A DNA stretch of 17,539 nucleotides from Candidatus Omnitrophota bacterium. Its GTDB lineage: Bacteria > Omnitrophota > Gorgyraeia > B26-G9. Shown here one piece after another: positions 1 to 6,298 of this stretch (the stretch's first letter is position 1; each line of letters opens with the position of its first letter). The notes under the pieces were generated by a model. That model had not been told where the DNA came from and made no database searches. It saw only the letters and a program-made list of their open reading frames with translations. The translations under genes and the position numbers were made by a program. Where the stretch lies: positions 1 to 17,539 of the forward strand of contig JAKLQT010000262.1 in NCBI GenBank assembly GCA_022013205.1, in the 5' to 3' direction.

Positions 1-96
1 AAGGGGCATTTTCTTACCCGCGATCCTCGTATGAAAGAGCGTAAAAAGTATGGGCAGAAGGGCGCTCGTGCTTGCTTCCAGTGGACAAAACGATAA
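1..96 (+). CDS. rpsI: 30S ribosomal protein S9, C-terminal end (partial)
   Basis: The first 31 codons read in frame from base 1 to the TAA at 94-96. They give the typical S9 C-terminus, with the motif LTRDPRMKERKKYGQKGAR followed by a short basic end, ACFQWTKR. In the family this tail reaches into the ribosomal P site, and its final Lys-Arg is strongly conserved; both residues are present here. The 5' end lies outside the window, and rplM (L13) would be the usual upstream partner. The next gene is about 850 bases away and has its own promoter, so rpsI probably ends a separate transcription unit. Confidence 0.95.
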   Translation, partial: KGHFLTRDPRMKERKKYGQKGARACFQWTKR

Positions 97-123
97 TCTT
101 TAACGTCTTTTGTCTGAAATCCT

Positions 124-159
124 TTTCCTATATTAGGAAAGTATAAAAATACTTTCCTA
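124..159. repeat. Three-arm inverted repeat (alternative hairpins)
   Basis: Three arms follow one another. TTTCCTA (124-130) can pair with TAGGAAA (134-140) across a 3-nt loop. The middle arm extended to TAGGAAAGTAT (134-144) can instead pair perfectly over 11 bp with ATACTTTCCTA (149-159) across an AAAA loop. The two hairpins exclude each other. The longer one starts 38 bases after the rpsI stop but has no T tract behind it, so a standard intrinsic terminator is not supported. Confidence 0.5.
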
Positions 160-202
160 TGTCCGCCTAATTTGCTTTGCGAATCAAAACGGCTGGGGCT
201 GC

Positions 203-251
203 GAAAATCGCCTATAACCGGCGATAAAAGTCATTGCCGAAGGCGATTTTC
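203..251. repeat. Perfect 10-bp inverted repeat with internal alternative pairings
   Basis: GAAAATCGCC (203-212) pairs perfectly with GGCGATTTTC (242-251). Inside it, ATCGCC (207-212) can pair with GGCGAT (220-225), and ATTGCC (233-238) can pair with GGCGAT (242-247) using one G-U pair. No T tract follows. It could be a dispersed intergenic repeat or a structured RNA; the sequence does not decide between them. Confidence 0.45.
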
Positions 252-367
252 TTGTGAGCTTGATAAGAAGATTAGTCTTTTAATTTTCACTCTAAAAATT
301 TCTAACATCTTATTATTAAAAGTCTTACATTAAATTTTGCTTTGAAAGCTTGGCAGTAGAGAAAAAA

Positions 368-445
368 ATGCCCAAATGGCTAATAGCAAGCATAACCTGT
401 TTAATTGTAAATGGTTATGTATTCCAGGCTATTTTTGGGTTTTGA
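368..445 (+). CDS. Hypothetical 25-residue hydrophobic mini-protein
   Basis: An ATG at 368 opens 25 codons before the TGA at 443-445. The product begins MPKWLIASITCLIV and is hydrophobic nearly throughout after one N-terminal lysine, which fits a single membrane-spanning helix. The upstream bases (AGAGAAAAAA) give only a weak purine-rich ribosome binding site. The ORF coincides almost exactly with the compound hairpin at 371-439, so the open frame may be a by-product of that structure. Short hydrophobic peptides of this kind occur among type I toxins and small membrane proteins, but I recognise no family. Translation is unproven. Confidence 0.2.
   Translation: MPKWLIASITCLIVNGYVFQAIFGF
371..439. 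terminator. Compound hairpin, possible terminator (best fit leftward)
   Basis: Three nested arm pairs match: CCCAAA (371-376) with TTTGGG (434-439), AATAGC (382-387) with GCTATT (428-433), and CATAACC (391-397) with GGTTATG (413-419). That gives 19 bp with two internal loops and a 15-nt apical loop. On the + strand a short T run (440-443) follows. Read on the - strand, the stem is followed by CA and seven T (bases 368-362), closer to an intrinsic terminator. It may stop antisense transcription into rpsI or be a structured RNA; the role is inferred. Confidence 0.35.
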
Positions 446-491
446 AATACCTTTTAAAGAGTGAATTAAAGGGGGCCCGTCGAAAAATATA

Positions 492-520
492 TTGACGTTT
501 TAAGGATTTTGACTTATAAT
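492..520 (+). promoter_or_regulatory. Sigma70-type promoter for the arg-lys operon
   Basis: TTGACG (492-497) matches the -35 consensus at five of six positions. A spacer of exactly 17 bases (498-514) leads to a perfect TATAAT (515-520). Transcription would begin near 527, about 420 bases before argC. It is the only strong promoter I found in the window. An imperfect inverted repeat, CGTCGA (478-483) with TTGACG (492-497), overlaps the -35 box and could be an operator. Confidence 0.75.
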
Positions 521-575
521 AATTTTTTAGTTAATTAAATATCAGAATAGAAAGATTTATGCTTTAGTTTTTCTC

Positions 576-596
576 CCTGCCTTGCCGGCAGGCAGG
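576..596. repeat. GC-rich palindromic element
   Basis: CCTGCCT (576-582) pairs with AGGCAGG (590-596) around the loop TGCCGGC. It is far richer in G and C than the surrounding bases. It is followed by a nine-base near-duplicate, CTCTGCGCC then CTCTGTGGT (603-620). Both look like dispersed intergenic repeats as found in many environmental genomes; that comparison is from memory. Confidence 0.4.
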
Positions 597-740
597 TGTG
601 AACTCTGCGCCCTCTGTGGTGAATATTTTATTTATGTTTTTAACGGAGCGGAACACATTGGAATCAAAATGATTCCCGGGACTTAGGCCTGGAAATTCCT
701 TGAATTTCTCAGGATAAATTTCCCCTTGCGGGGACACCAG

Positions 741-773
741 CTTGAATATTTACCCAAAAGGTAAATTTTCAAG
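741..773 (+). promoter_or_regulatory. Strong 13-bp leader hairpin
   Basis: CTTGAA (741-746) plus ATTTACC (748-754) pairs with GGTAAAT (760-766) plus TTCAAG (768-773), with a single T-T mismatch and a CAAAA loop. This is the longest nearly perfect stem in the leader. It is followed by GGGG rather than a T tract, so it is not an intrinsic terminator by itself. Confidence 0.45.
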
Positions 774-776
774 GGG

Positions 777-815
777 CGCACAGTGACTTATGAACACTAC
801 GTTCCATAAGTAACG
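777..815. repeat. Leader direct repeat, copy 1 (hairpin unit)
   Basis: This 39-base unit matches 891-929 except at five positions. It folds on itself: GTGACTTATG (783-792) pairs with CATAAGTAAC (805-814) with one mismatch. It contains an ATG (790-792) that opens only a seven-codon frame. The bases upstream (GATAAATTTCCCCTT, 713-727) also have a near-copy before copy 2, at 860-873. Confidence 0.65.
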
Positions 816-833
816 ATTGATTCTAGATCCCTG

Positions 834-877
834 GCTTAAACAAAGAGGAAATTCTCTTCGATAATTTCCCCTTAAGC
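834..877. repeat. Compound inverted repeat in leader
   Basis: Outer arms GCTTAA (834-839) and TTAAGC (872-877) enclose inner arms GGAAATT (847-853) and AATTTCC (863-869). A competing small hairpin, AAGAG (843-847) with CTCTT (854-858), uses part of the inner arm. Confidence 0.4.
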
Positions 878-890
878 TGCGGGATAAATT

Positions 891-929
891 CGCACAGTGA
901 CTTATGTTCACTGCGTTCCATAAGTCACG
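891..929. repeat. Leader direct repeat, copy 2 (hairpin unit)
   Basis: Second copy of the 777-815 unit. GTGACTTATG (897-906) pairs perfectly over 10 bp with CATAAGTCAC (919-928) around a 12-nt loop. The hairpin ends ten bases before the argC Shine-Dalgarno. The ATG at 904 inside this unit is in frame with argC but lies in the repeat, so it is probably not the argC start. Confidence 0.65.
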
Positions 930-938
930 TGCTCATTT

Positions 939-943
939 AGGAG
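939..943 (+). promoter_or_regulatory. Ribosome binding site of argC
   Basis: AGGAG five bases before the ATG at 949. It decides the argC start against the upstream in-frame ATG at 904. Confidence 0.85.
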
Positions 944-948
944 ATGAT

Positions 949-1965
949 ATGATAAAAGCAGCTATAATCGGAGCGACAGGATATGCGGGTGAGGAGCTTA
1001 TACGTATATTGCTCAGGCATCCTCAAATAGAAATTTGTGATCTTGTCGCGAAAATTGAAAGAAGCACTCTAATCAGCAGTATTTTTCCATGGTTGGAAAA
1101 TAAACTTGATATGGAGTGTAACAGCCGGATTGATGTTGAAGCGATTTCAAAAAACAATGATGTGATCTTTCTTGCCCTGCCGCACAGAGTTTCAATGGAA
1201 ATAGCGCCGAGTTTTCTAAGCGCGGGTATGAAGGTAATAGATTTCAGCGCTGATTACAGGCTTAAAGATTTAAATGAATACCAGAAGTGGTACGGAGTAA
1301 CGCATAAAAGTAAAGAATTTGTTAAAGACAGCGTATACGGCCTTTGCGAGTTGAACAGGGAAAATATTAAAAAGGCAAAATTAATTGCCAATCCCGGCTG
1401 TTACCCGACAGGCGCGATATTAACATGCGCTCCATTTTTGAAAGAGGATATTATTGAGCCGGATATAATAATTGACGCTAAATCAGGAACAAGCGGGGCA
1501 GGAAGAACCCCTGCGGTGTCACTGCTGTATTCAGAAGTTAACGGAAACTTTAAGGCTTATAAGGTCTGTGATCATCAGCACAGCCCTGAGATTACTCAGG
1601 AGCTGCAGCTGCAGGCTAAAGGGAAAGTGCATATAAGTTTTGTGCCGCATCTTGTGCCTATGAACAGAGGCATATTAAGCACAATATATATGAGCTTGAA
1701 GAAAAATATCTCTGTGTTCGAAGCGGTCGATGTGCTTAAGAAATTTTACCAGGGAGAGCCTTTTATCCGGATTAAGCAGGCGGATATGTTCCCGGAGATT
1801 AAAGATGTAAGAAACAGCAATTTTTGCGACATCGGTATTAAGATAGACCAGAAACGGCTTATCGCGATCGCGGCGATAGATAACCTTGTCAAAGGCGCGG
1901 CAGGGCAGGCAGTCCAGAATTGTAATTTAATGTTCGGGATTGAGGAAACAATGGGGCTCTTATAA
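949..1965 (+). CDS. argC: N-acetyl-gamma-glutamyl-phosphate reductase
   Basis: NADPH-dependent reduction of N-acetylglutamyl phosphate to the semialdehyde, third step to ornithine, cytosolic. The 338-residue product has the N-terminal dinucleotide-binding motif GATGYAG, the active-site loop NPGCYPTG with catalytic Cys151, the conserved SGTSGAGR segment, and PHLVPMNRG with His234. The length is normal for the family. I chose the ATG at 949, preceded by AGGAG (939-943) at five bases, over the in-frame ATG at 904. The earlier start lies inside the leader repeat, has no ribosome binding site and would add 15 non-family residues. The stop overlaps the next ATG by one base (TAATG). First gene of the operon. 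Confidence 0.96.
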   Translation: MIKAAIIGATGYAGEELIRILLRHPQIEICDLVAKIERSTLISSIFPWLENKLDMECNSRIDVEAISKNNDVIFLALPHRVSMEIAPSFLSAGMKVIDFSADYRLKDLNEYQKWYGVTHKSKEFVKDSVYGLCELNRENIKKAKLIANPGCYPTGAILTCAPFLKEDIIEPDIIIDAKSGTSGAGRTPAVSLLYSEVNGNFKAYKVCDHQHSPEITQELQLQAKGKVHISFVPHLVPMNRGILSTIYMSLKKNISVFEAVDVLKKFYQGEPFIRIKQADMFPEIKDVRNSNFCDIGIKIDQKRLIAIAAIDNLVKGAAGQAVQNCNLMFGIEETMGLL

Positions 1966-3164
1966 TGAAGGAATTAAAAAAAGGAACAATAAGCACTCCC
2001 CTGGGGTTTAAAACCAGTGCTCTTTGGTGCGGGCTTAAAAAGAAAAAACCTGATCTGGCGCTGATTTATTCGATCGTAAGGGCTCACTCAGCCGGAGTGT
2101 TTACCCAAAATTTGGTAAAGGCAGCCCCGGTAGAGCTTGGTATAAGGAAATTGAAAGATAATTATGCCCAGGCGATCATTATTAACAGCGGTAATGCCAA
2201 CTGCTGTACAGGTAAACAGGGTTTGGATGATGCGCTTTTGATTAGCAGGTTGCTGTCAGACCAACTGCACTTGCCGGCAAAAGACGTGTTAATGTCCTCA
2301 ACCGGTGTTATCGGCAAGTATCTGCCCAGGGAAAAGATAATTAAGGCTTTGCCCAAACTGGTCGGCGGCTTGGGATTTAATAACGCGCATAAAGCTTCTA
2401 GAGCAATAATGACAACCGATACTTTTAATAAGCAGATCGCGGTTGAAATAAAAATTAAAAATAGGCCGGTTACAATCGCGGCTGTGGCTAAGGGTGCAGG
2501 GACGATAGCCCCGGATATGGCAACCATGCTTTGCTTTGTTACTACAGACGCAAATATTGGTCAGGCGGCGCTCAAAAAGGCTTTAAAGGCCGCGGTTGAC
2601 GCATCGTTTAACTGTATCAGTATTGACGGGCAGATGAGCACAAACGACAGTGTTATTATAATGGCTAATGGTTTAGCTGCTAACGCAATGATCAATGAAA
2701 ATAGCCGGGAGTTTAAAATTTTTTTTCAGGCTCTTAAATATGTATGTCTTGAGCTTGCTAAAATGATCGTAAAAGACGCTGAGGGAGCGACAAAGTTTAT
2801 CGAGATAATTGTTAAAGGCGCCAAGAGCAAAAAAGCAGCGAATACAGCTGCTATGGCCATAGCAAACTCCATACTTGTTAAAACAATGATCGCCGGCAAT
2901 AATCCTAACTGGGGAAGGATTCCGGCTGCCTTAGGCGCGGCAGGTGTTGATTTCGATGCTGATAAACTGGAGTTGTCTTTGGGGAAAAAAGTTGTATTTA
3001 AGAGGGCAATTCCTGTTTTAAAAGATCGGCAGGGCCTGATCAAGAGCCTTAAGAAAAAAGAGATAAATATCACCGCGAATCTGAACAACGGGTGTTTTGA
3101 ACATACGGTATACAGCAGTGATCTGACCGTAGAGTATGTAAAAGTGAACATGGCTTACAATTGA
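1965..3164 (+). CDS. argJ: Glutamate N-acetyltransferase / ornithine acetyltransferase
   Basis: Transfers the acetyl group from N-acetylornithine to glutamate, giving ornithine and regenerating N-acetylglutamate (cyclic arginine pathway). The 399-residue protein carries the self-cleavage motif MATMLCFVTTDA; Thr187 would become the N-terminal nucleophile of the beta chain after cleavage at Ala-Thr. Other family segments are INSGNANCCTG near residue 70, the DAEGATKF region and NPNWGRI. The start overlaps the argC stop by one base, indicating coupled translation. No argA-type synthase is in the window, so ArgJ may also use acetyl-CoA as bifunctional members do, but sequence alone cannot show this. 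Confidence 0.95.
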   Translation: MKELKKGTISTPLGFKTSALWCGLKKKKPDLALIYSIVRAHSAGVFTQNLVKAAPVELGIRKLKDNYAQAIIINSGNANCCTGKQGLDDALLISRLLSDQLHLPAKDVLMSSTGVIGKYLPREKIIKALPKLVGGLGFNNAHKASRAIMTTDTFNKQIAVEIKIKNRPVTIAAVAKGAGTIAPDMATMLCFVTTDANIGQAALKKALKAAVDASFNCISIDGQMSTNDSVIIMANGLAANAMINENSREFKIFFQALKYVCLELAKMIVKDAEGATKFIEIIVKGAKSKKAANTAAMAIANSILVKTMIAGNNPNWGRIPAALGAAGVDFDADKLELSLGKKVVFKRAIPVLKDRQGLIKSLKKKEINITANLNNGCFEHTVYSSDLTVEYVKVNMAYN

Positions 3165-3177
3165 AGTAAAAAGTAAA
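3164..3177. repeat. Two-unit heptamer repeat between argJ and argB
   Basis: AAGTAAA occurs twice in tandem, beginning at the last base of the argJ stop. It resembles the longer heptamer runs at 7481-7508 and 12718-12752. With only two units it could be chance. Confidence 0.3.
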
Positions 3178-3193
3178 TGGAGAACTAAAGTTT

Positions 3194-4078
3194 ATGATTA
3201 AAGAAGCTTCGAAAAAAGTCGATATTCTTATAGAGGCGCTGCCGTATATAAAGCAGTTTTATCAAAAAGTTGTTGTTATTAAGTATGGAGGAAGCGCTGT
3301 TGAACAATCGGAACTAAACCACTCTATCCTTGAAGATATTACTTTTATGAACCATGTGGGTATTCATCCGGTTATTGTGCATGGGGCAGGGCCGTTTATA
3401 ACTAAAAGGATGAAGGACGCGGGGATTGAGGTAAAGTTTGTAAACGGGATAAGGGTTACGGATGAAAAAACGCTTGATATCGTTAATGAGTCTTTAACTG
3501 AGGTAAATAAGGATATTGTCAGGGAGCTTAAAGCCAAGGGTAATGAGGCCAAAGGTTTCGTGGGAAAAAACGGAGAGCTTATTGCCGCAAAAAAGAAGAA
3601 TCTAAATGTTGATGTCGGGTTTGTGGGAGAGATTACCGGTTTTGACAGTAAGCTGATGTATAGTTTGCTGCATTCTAAAATGATCCCGGTTATCGCGCCG
3701 CTTGGAATCGGCGAGGACGGACAGCTTTATAATCTTAACGCGGATACCGTAGCCGCGGAGATATCCGTGGCCATGCAGGCGGAAAAACTGGTTCTGCTGA
3801 CAAATGTGCGCGGAATAATGAAAGATATCAATGACCCTGAATCTCTGCTTTCAACGGTCACACTGAAAGACCTTGAGAAATTATTTGAAAGCAAGGTGAT
3901 TAAGGGAGGCATGCAGCCTAAAGTTGAGGCCTGCCTGTTTGCCGCCCAAAGAGGAGTGCATAAAACACATATTATCGATGCCCAGATACTTCACGCGCTT
4001 TTGCTTGAGATATATACCGATAAAGGTATAGGTACGCAGATAATAAAAGACAGTAAAAAAATAGTAAAAAAAATGTGA
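3194..4078 (+). CDS. argB: Acetylglutamate kinase, probably arginine-inhibited type
   Basis: Phosphorylates N-acetylglutamate with ATP, second step to ornithine. This 294-residue amino-acid-kinase fold protein shows the KYGGSA nucleotide-binding loop (from Lys30), VHGAGP (62-67), NGIRVTD, NLNADTVAAEIS and the GGMQPKVEA lysine loop. About 28 residues precede the core and can form the N-terminal helix used for hexamer formation. The C-terminus has the GIGT signature (278-281). In this family the N-helix plus the GIGT-type signature marks enzymes inhibited by arginine, so this is probably the feedback point of the pathway. GGAG at 3179-3182 precedes the start by 11 bases. It ends in a lysine-rich tail. 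Confidence 0.95.
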   Translation: MIKEASKKVDILIEALPYIKQFYQKVVVIKYGGSAVEQSELNHSILEDITFMNHVGIHPVIVHGAGPFITKRMKDAGIEVKFVNGIRVTDEKTLDIVNESLTEVNKDIVRELKAKGNEAKGFVGKNGELIAAKKKNLNVDVGFVGEITGFDSKLMYSLLHSKMIPVIAPLGIGEDGQLYNLNADTVAAEISVAMQAEKLVLLTNVRGIMKDINDPESLLSTVTLKDLEKLFESKVIKGGMQPKVEACLFAAQRGVHKTHIIDAQILHALLLEIYTDKGIGTQIIKDSKKIVKKM

Positions 4079-4093
4079 AAGAAGGCGAAAAAC

Positions 4094-5272
4094 ATGAATG
4101 CTAATCAAGTAATGGATCTTTACAATGAATATGTAATGGCAAATTATACCCGCAAGAAACTGGTTATAAAAAAAGCAAAGGGCAGCTGGGTTTATTCTGC
4201 TGATGGGAAAAAGTATCTTGATTTTTTTCCGGGATGGGCGGTAAGCGGTATCGGTTATTGCCATCAACGGGTGGTAAAAGCCGTGCAGAGACAAGCGGCA
4301 AAAATAATGCATGTTTCAAATAATTACTACAATGAAGTACAGGGGCAGCTTGCGCAAAAACTCTCGCTGAATTCTTTCGGAGGAAAGGTTTTTTTCTGTA
4401 ATTCAGGAGCGGAAGCAAATGAAGGGGCGTTTAAACTTGCCCGCGCTTACGGAAACCCTAAGCGTTATGAGGTGATAACTATGCAGGGTTCTTTTCACGG
4501 CAGAACTCTTGCCTGCACTGCTGCTACAGGACAGGATAAATGCAAACTCGGATTTGAACCCCTGCCGGAAGGATTTAAGAGTATTCCTTTTAATGACAAA
4601 AACGTGTTAAAAGAGGCGGTTAGTGATAAAACGGCAGCGATCATGATCGAGTTGATACAGGGCGAAGGCGGTATCAAGGTCGCTGAAAGCAATTATGTGC
4701 GGTTTATCCGAGAATTATGTGATGAAAAGAATATGCTTTTTATTGTCGATGAGGTGCAGACCGGAATGGGCCGAACAGGTAAACTTTTTGCTTATCAGCA
4801 TTACGGTATTGAGCCGGATATTATTACTCTTGCCAAAAGCCTGGGAGGAGGTATGCCTATCGGAGCGATGATCGCGCAGAAAAAGATCGCGGGGACACTT
4901 CGCCCTGGGATGCATGCGTCAACTTTCGGGGGTAATCCAATCGCCTGCGCCGGAGCCTTAGGCGTGCTTGAGGCCATAGAAAAAGAGCAGTTATTAAAGA
5001 ATACAGTGCAGATGGGAACTCTGCTGAAAAATGAAATGATAAAATTAAAAGGAAAATATCCGATAATAAAGCAGGTCAGAGGCATAGGGCTGATGCTGGG
5101 TATGGAGATCATTGTAAACGCGCCCAAAGCTTATGACTACTGTTTTGCTAAAGGACTGCTGATAAACTGCACCCAGGGTAATACGCTCAGAATAATGCCT
5201 TCAATGACCGTTACGGAAAAAGAAATCAAGATTGCTATGGAAATCCTGGAAGAAGCGATCAGTAAATGTTAG
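4094..5272 (+). CDS. argD: Acetylornithine aminotransferase
   Basis: Class III PLP-dependent aminotransferase that makes N-acetylornithine from the semialdehyde with glutamate as amino donor. The 392 residues include FCNSGAEANEGAFKLAR (cofactor phosphate loop), SFHGRTLA, VDEVQTGMGRTG and the PLP lysine Lys248 in ITLAKSLGGGMPIGAM. Length is normal. The start lies 15 bases after argB, with AAAGAAGGCG as purine-rich ribosome binding site. ArgD enzymes can sometimes also act on succinyl-diaminopimelate, but the dapL gene in this cluster makes that role unnecessary here. Confidence 0.95.
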   Translation: MNANQVMDLYNEYVMANYTRKKLVIKKAKGSWVYSADGKKYLDFFPGWAVSGIGYCHQRVVKAVQRQAAKIMHVSNNYYNEVQGQLAQKLSLNSFGGKVFFCNSGAEANEGAFKLARAYGNPKRYEVITMQGSFHGRTLACTAATGQDKCKLGFEPLPEGFKSIPFNDKNVLKEAVSDKTAAIMIELIQGEGGIKVAESNYVRFIRELCDEKNMLFIVDEVQTGMGRTGKLFAYQHYGIEPDIITLAKSLGGGMPIGAMIAQKKIAGTLRPGMHASTFGGNPIACAGALGVLEAIEKEQLLKNTVQMGTLLKNEMIKLKGKYPIIKQVRGIGLMLGMEIIVNAPKAYDYCFAKGLLINCTQGNTLRIMPSMTVTEKEIKIAMEILEEAISKC

Positions 5273-5287
5273 GAACAGGATAATATT

Positions 5288-6196
5288 ATGAATAAAGATC
5301 TGATCTCAGGGTTCGACTTAAGCGTAAGTGATATTAACGCGATCTTTAGTCTGGCCAAAAAACTAAAAAAGCAAAAAAACAGTACTGAGCTTTTAGGTAA
5401 AACAGTCGGGCTTGTATTTCAAAAGCCCTCTGTCAGAACCAGAGTCTCTTTTGAAGTAGGCGCAAGGCAGCTGGGTGCTGAGTGTTTGTATCTTGCTCCG
5501 CAGGATATTCAGCTGGGCTCAAGAGAACCGATAAAAGACGTGGCCCGGGTGCTCTCAAGATATCTTGACGGTATTGTCGCCAGGACTTTTTCTCATACAC
5601 ATATCCTGGAGCTGGCACGCTACGCAAAGGTGAGCGTGATAAACGGCTTAAGTGATTTGTATCATCCTTGTCAGGCTTTGGCTGATGTGTATACGGTTTA
5701 TGAGAATGCGGGTAAGTTTAAAGGCGTTAAGCTGGCTTATATTGGTGACGGAAATAATGTTTTGCATTCATTGCTGGCAGTCGGGGCTAAGGTGGGCTTA
5801 TCAATTAGCGCGGCAACTCCCAAAGGATATGAACCGGATAAAGAGATCTGGCAGGAGGCATTGAAGATTGCTAAAAAAACAGGAACTGAAATAACTCATT
5901 GCTATGATGCCATGCAGGCGGTTAACGGAGCTGATTTTGTATATACTGATGTGTGGACATCTATGGGGCAGGAAAAGGAAAGAAAAAAACGCTTAAAGGA
6001 TTTCAGAAGATTTCAGGTTAATGCCAAACTGCTTGAATTTGTAGGGAAAAAATATCGCATTATGCATTGTATGCCGGTACATAGACAGGAAGAAATAACA
6101 GACGAGGTTATGGAATCAAAAAGCTCGATAGTTTTTGAGCAGGCTGAGAACAGGCTGCATGTGCAGAAGGCAGTTATGGCGCTGCTGATTAAATAG
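5288..6196 (+). CDS. argF: Ornithine carbamoyltransferase
   Basis: Condenses ornithine with carbamoyl phosphate to citrulline. The 302-residue product has the carbamoyl-phosphate motif SVRTR (48-52; the common form is STRTR), HPCQ (126-129), the ornithine-side DVWTSMGQE (from Asp221) and HCMP with active-site Cys261. The DxWxSMG motif and HCxP cysteine favour ornithine carbamoyltransferase over aspartate carbamoyltransferase; acetyl- or succinyl-ornithine variants are less likely because ArgJ already frees ornithine. The start is 15 bases after argD, with AGGA at 5274-5277 as a plausible ribosome binding site. Confidence 0.94.
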   Translation: MNKDLISGFDLSVSDINAIFSLAKKLKKQKNSTELLGKTVGLVFQKPSVRTRVSFEVGARQLGAECLYLAPQDIQLGSREPIKDVARVLSRYLDGIVARTFSHTHILELARYAKVSVINGLSDLYHPCQALADVYTVYENAGKFKGVKLAYIGDGNNVLHSLLAVGAKVGLSISAATPKGYEPDKEIWQEALKIAKKTGTEITHCYDAMQAVNGADFVYTDVWTSMGQEKERKKRLKDFRRFQVNAKLLEFVGKKYRIMHCMPVHRQEEITDEVMESKSSIVFEQAENRLHVQKAVMALLIK

Positions 6197-6254
6197 TGTA
6201 TAGCGATTAGCGTTCAGCGAATAATTAGAAGAATAGAGATATATTAATCCTGTA

Positions 6255-6276
6255 GGGACGTGCCTTGCGCGCGCCC
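6255..6276. repeat. GC-rich intergenic hairpin, copy A
   Basis: In the 102-base argF-argG gap, GGG (6255-6257) pairs with CCC (6274-6276) and CGTGC (6259-6263) with GCGCG (6269-6273, one G-U pair), with a bulged A and the loop CTTGC. A related element lies at 12794-12818 with the same order: GTA, GGG run, GCCTT core, GCGCC end. This suggests a dispersed repeat family. Confidence 0.5.
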
Positions 6277-6298
6277 GCAATAATAAGGAAAATTTAAG

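Larger units (their letters stand above)
97..491. other. Gene-poor region between rpsI and the arg promoter
   Basis: No protein-coding gene of normal size is supported here on either strand. The region is AT-rich and contains several inverted repeats: 124-159, 203-251, a weak 11-bp pair with one mismatch at 274-284 and 315-325, and the compound hairpin at 371-439. A 25-codon ORF lies at 368-445. I see no clear intrinsic terminator with a strong U tract directly after rpsI, nor a tRNA or a riboswitch class that I recognise. Confidence 0.6.
527..948 (+). promoter_or_regulatory. Long structured 5' leader of the arg operon
   Basis: Between the predicted transcription start and argC lie about 420 bases with no credible gene but many consecutive hairpins: 576-596, 660-676 (GGAATCA/TGATTCC), 692-708 (GAAATTC/GAATTTC), 722-733, 741-773, 783-814, 834-877 and 897-928. 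AAGGGG (771-776) can alternatively pair with CCCCTT at 722-727 or 868-873. Small ORFs exist (634-672, 12 codons), but none is rich in arginine codons, and I see no T-box or lysine-riboswitch consensus. It may be an attenuation region, a processed RNA or a cluster of dispersed repeats. Confidence 0.4.

Noticed and set aside
134..159. Intrinsic terminator of rpsI
   Set aside because: The stem is good but the bases after it (TGTCCGCC) are not a T tract.
634..672. Twelve-codon leader ORF as an arginine attenuator peptide
   Set aside because: It has only one arginine codon, a weak ribosome binding site, and no terminator/antiterminator pair that fits classical attenuation.
904..948. In-frame upstream start that would lengthen ArgC by 15 residues
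   Set aside because: The ATG lies inside a duplicated hairpin repeat, has no ribosome binding site, and the extra residues do not fit the family; AGGAG before 949 does.
2162..3151. Antisense ORFs opposite argJ, and similar ones opposite other genes
   Set aside because: They mirror strong coding frames, have no family resemblance or ribosome binding sites, and are explained by codon use on the + strand.
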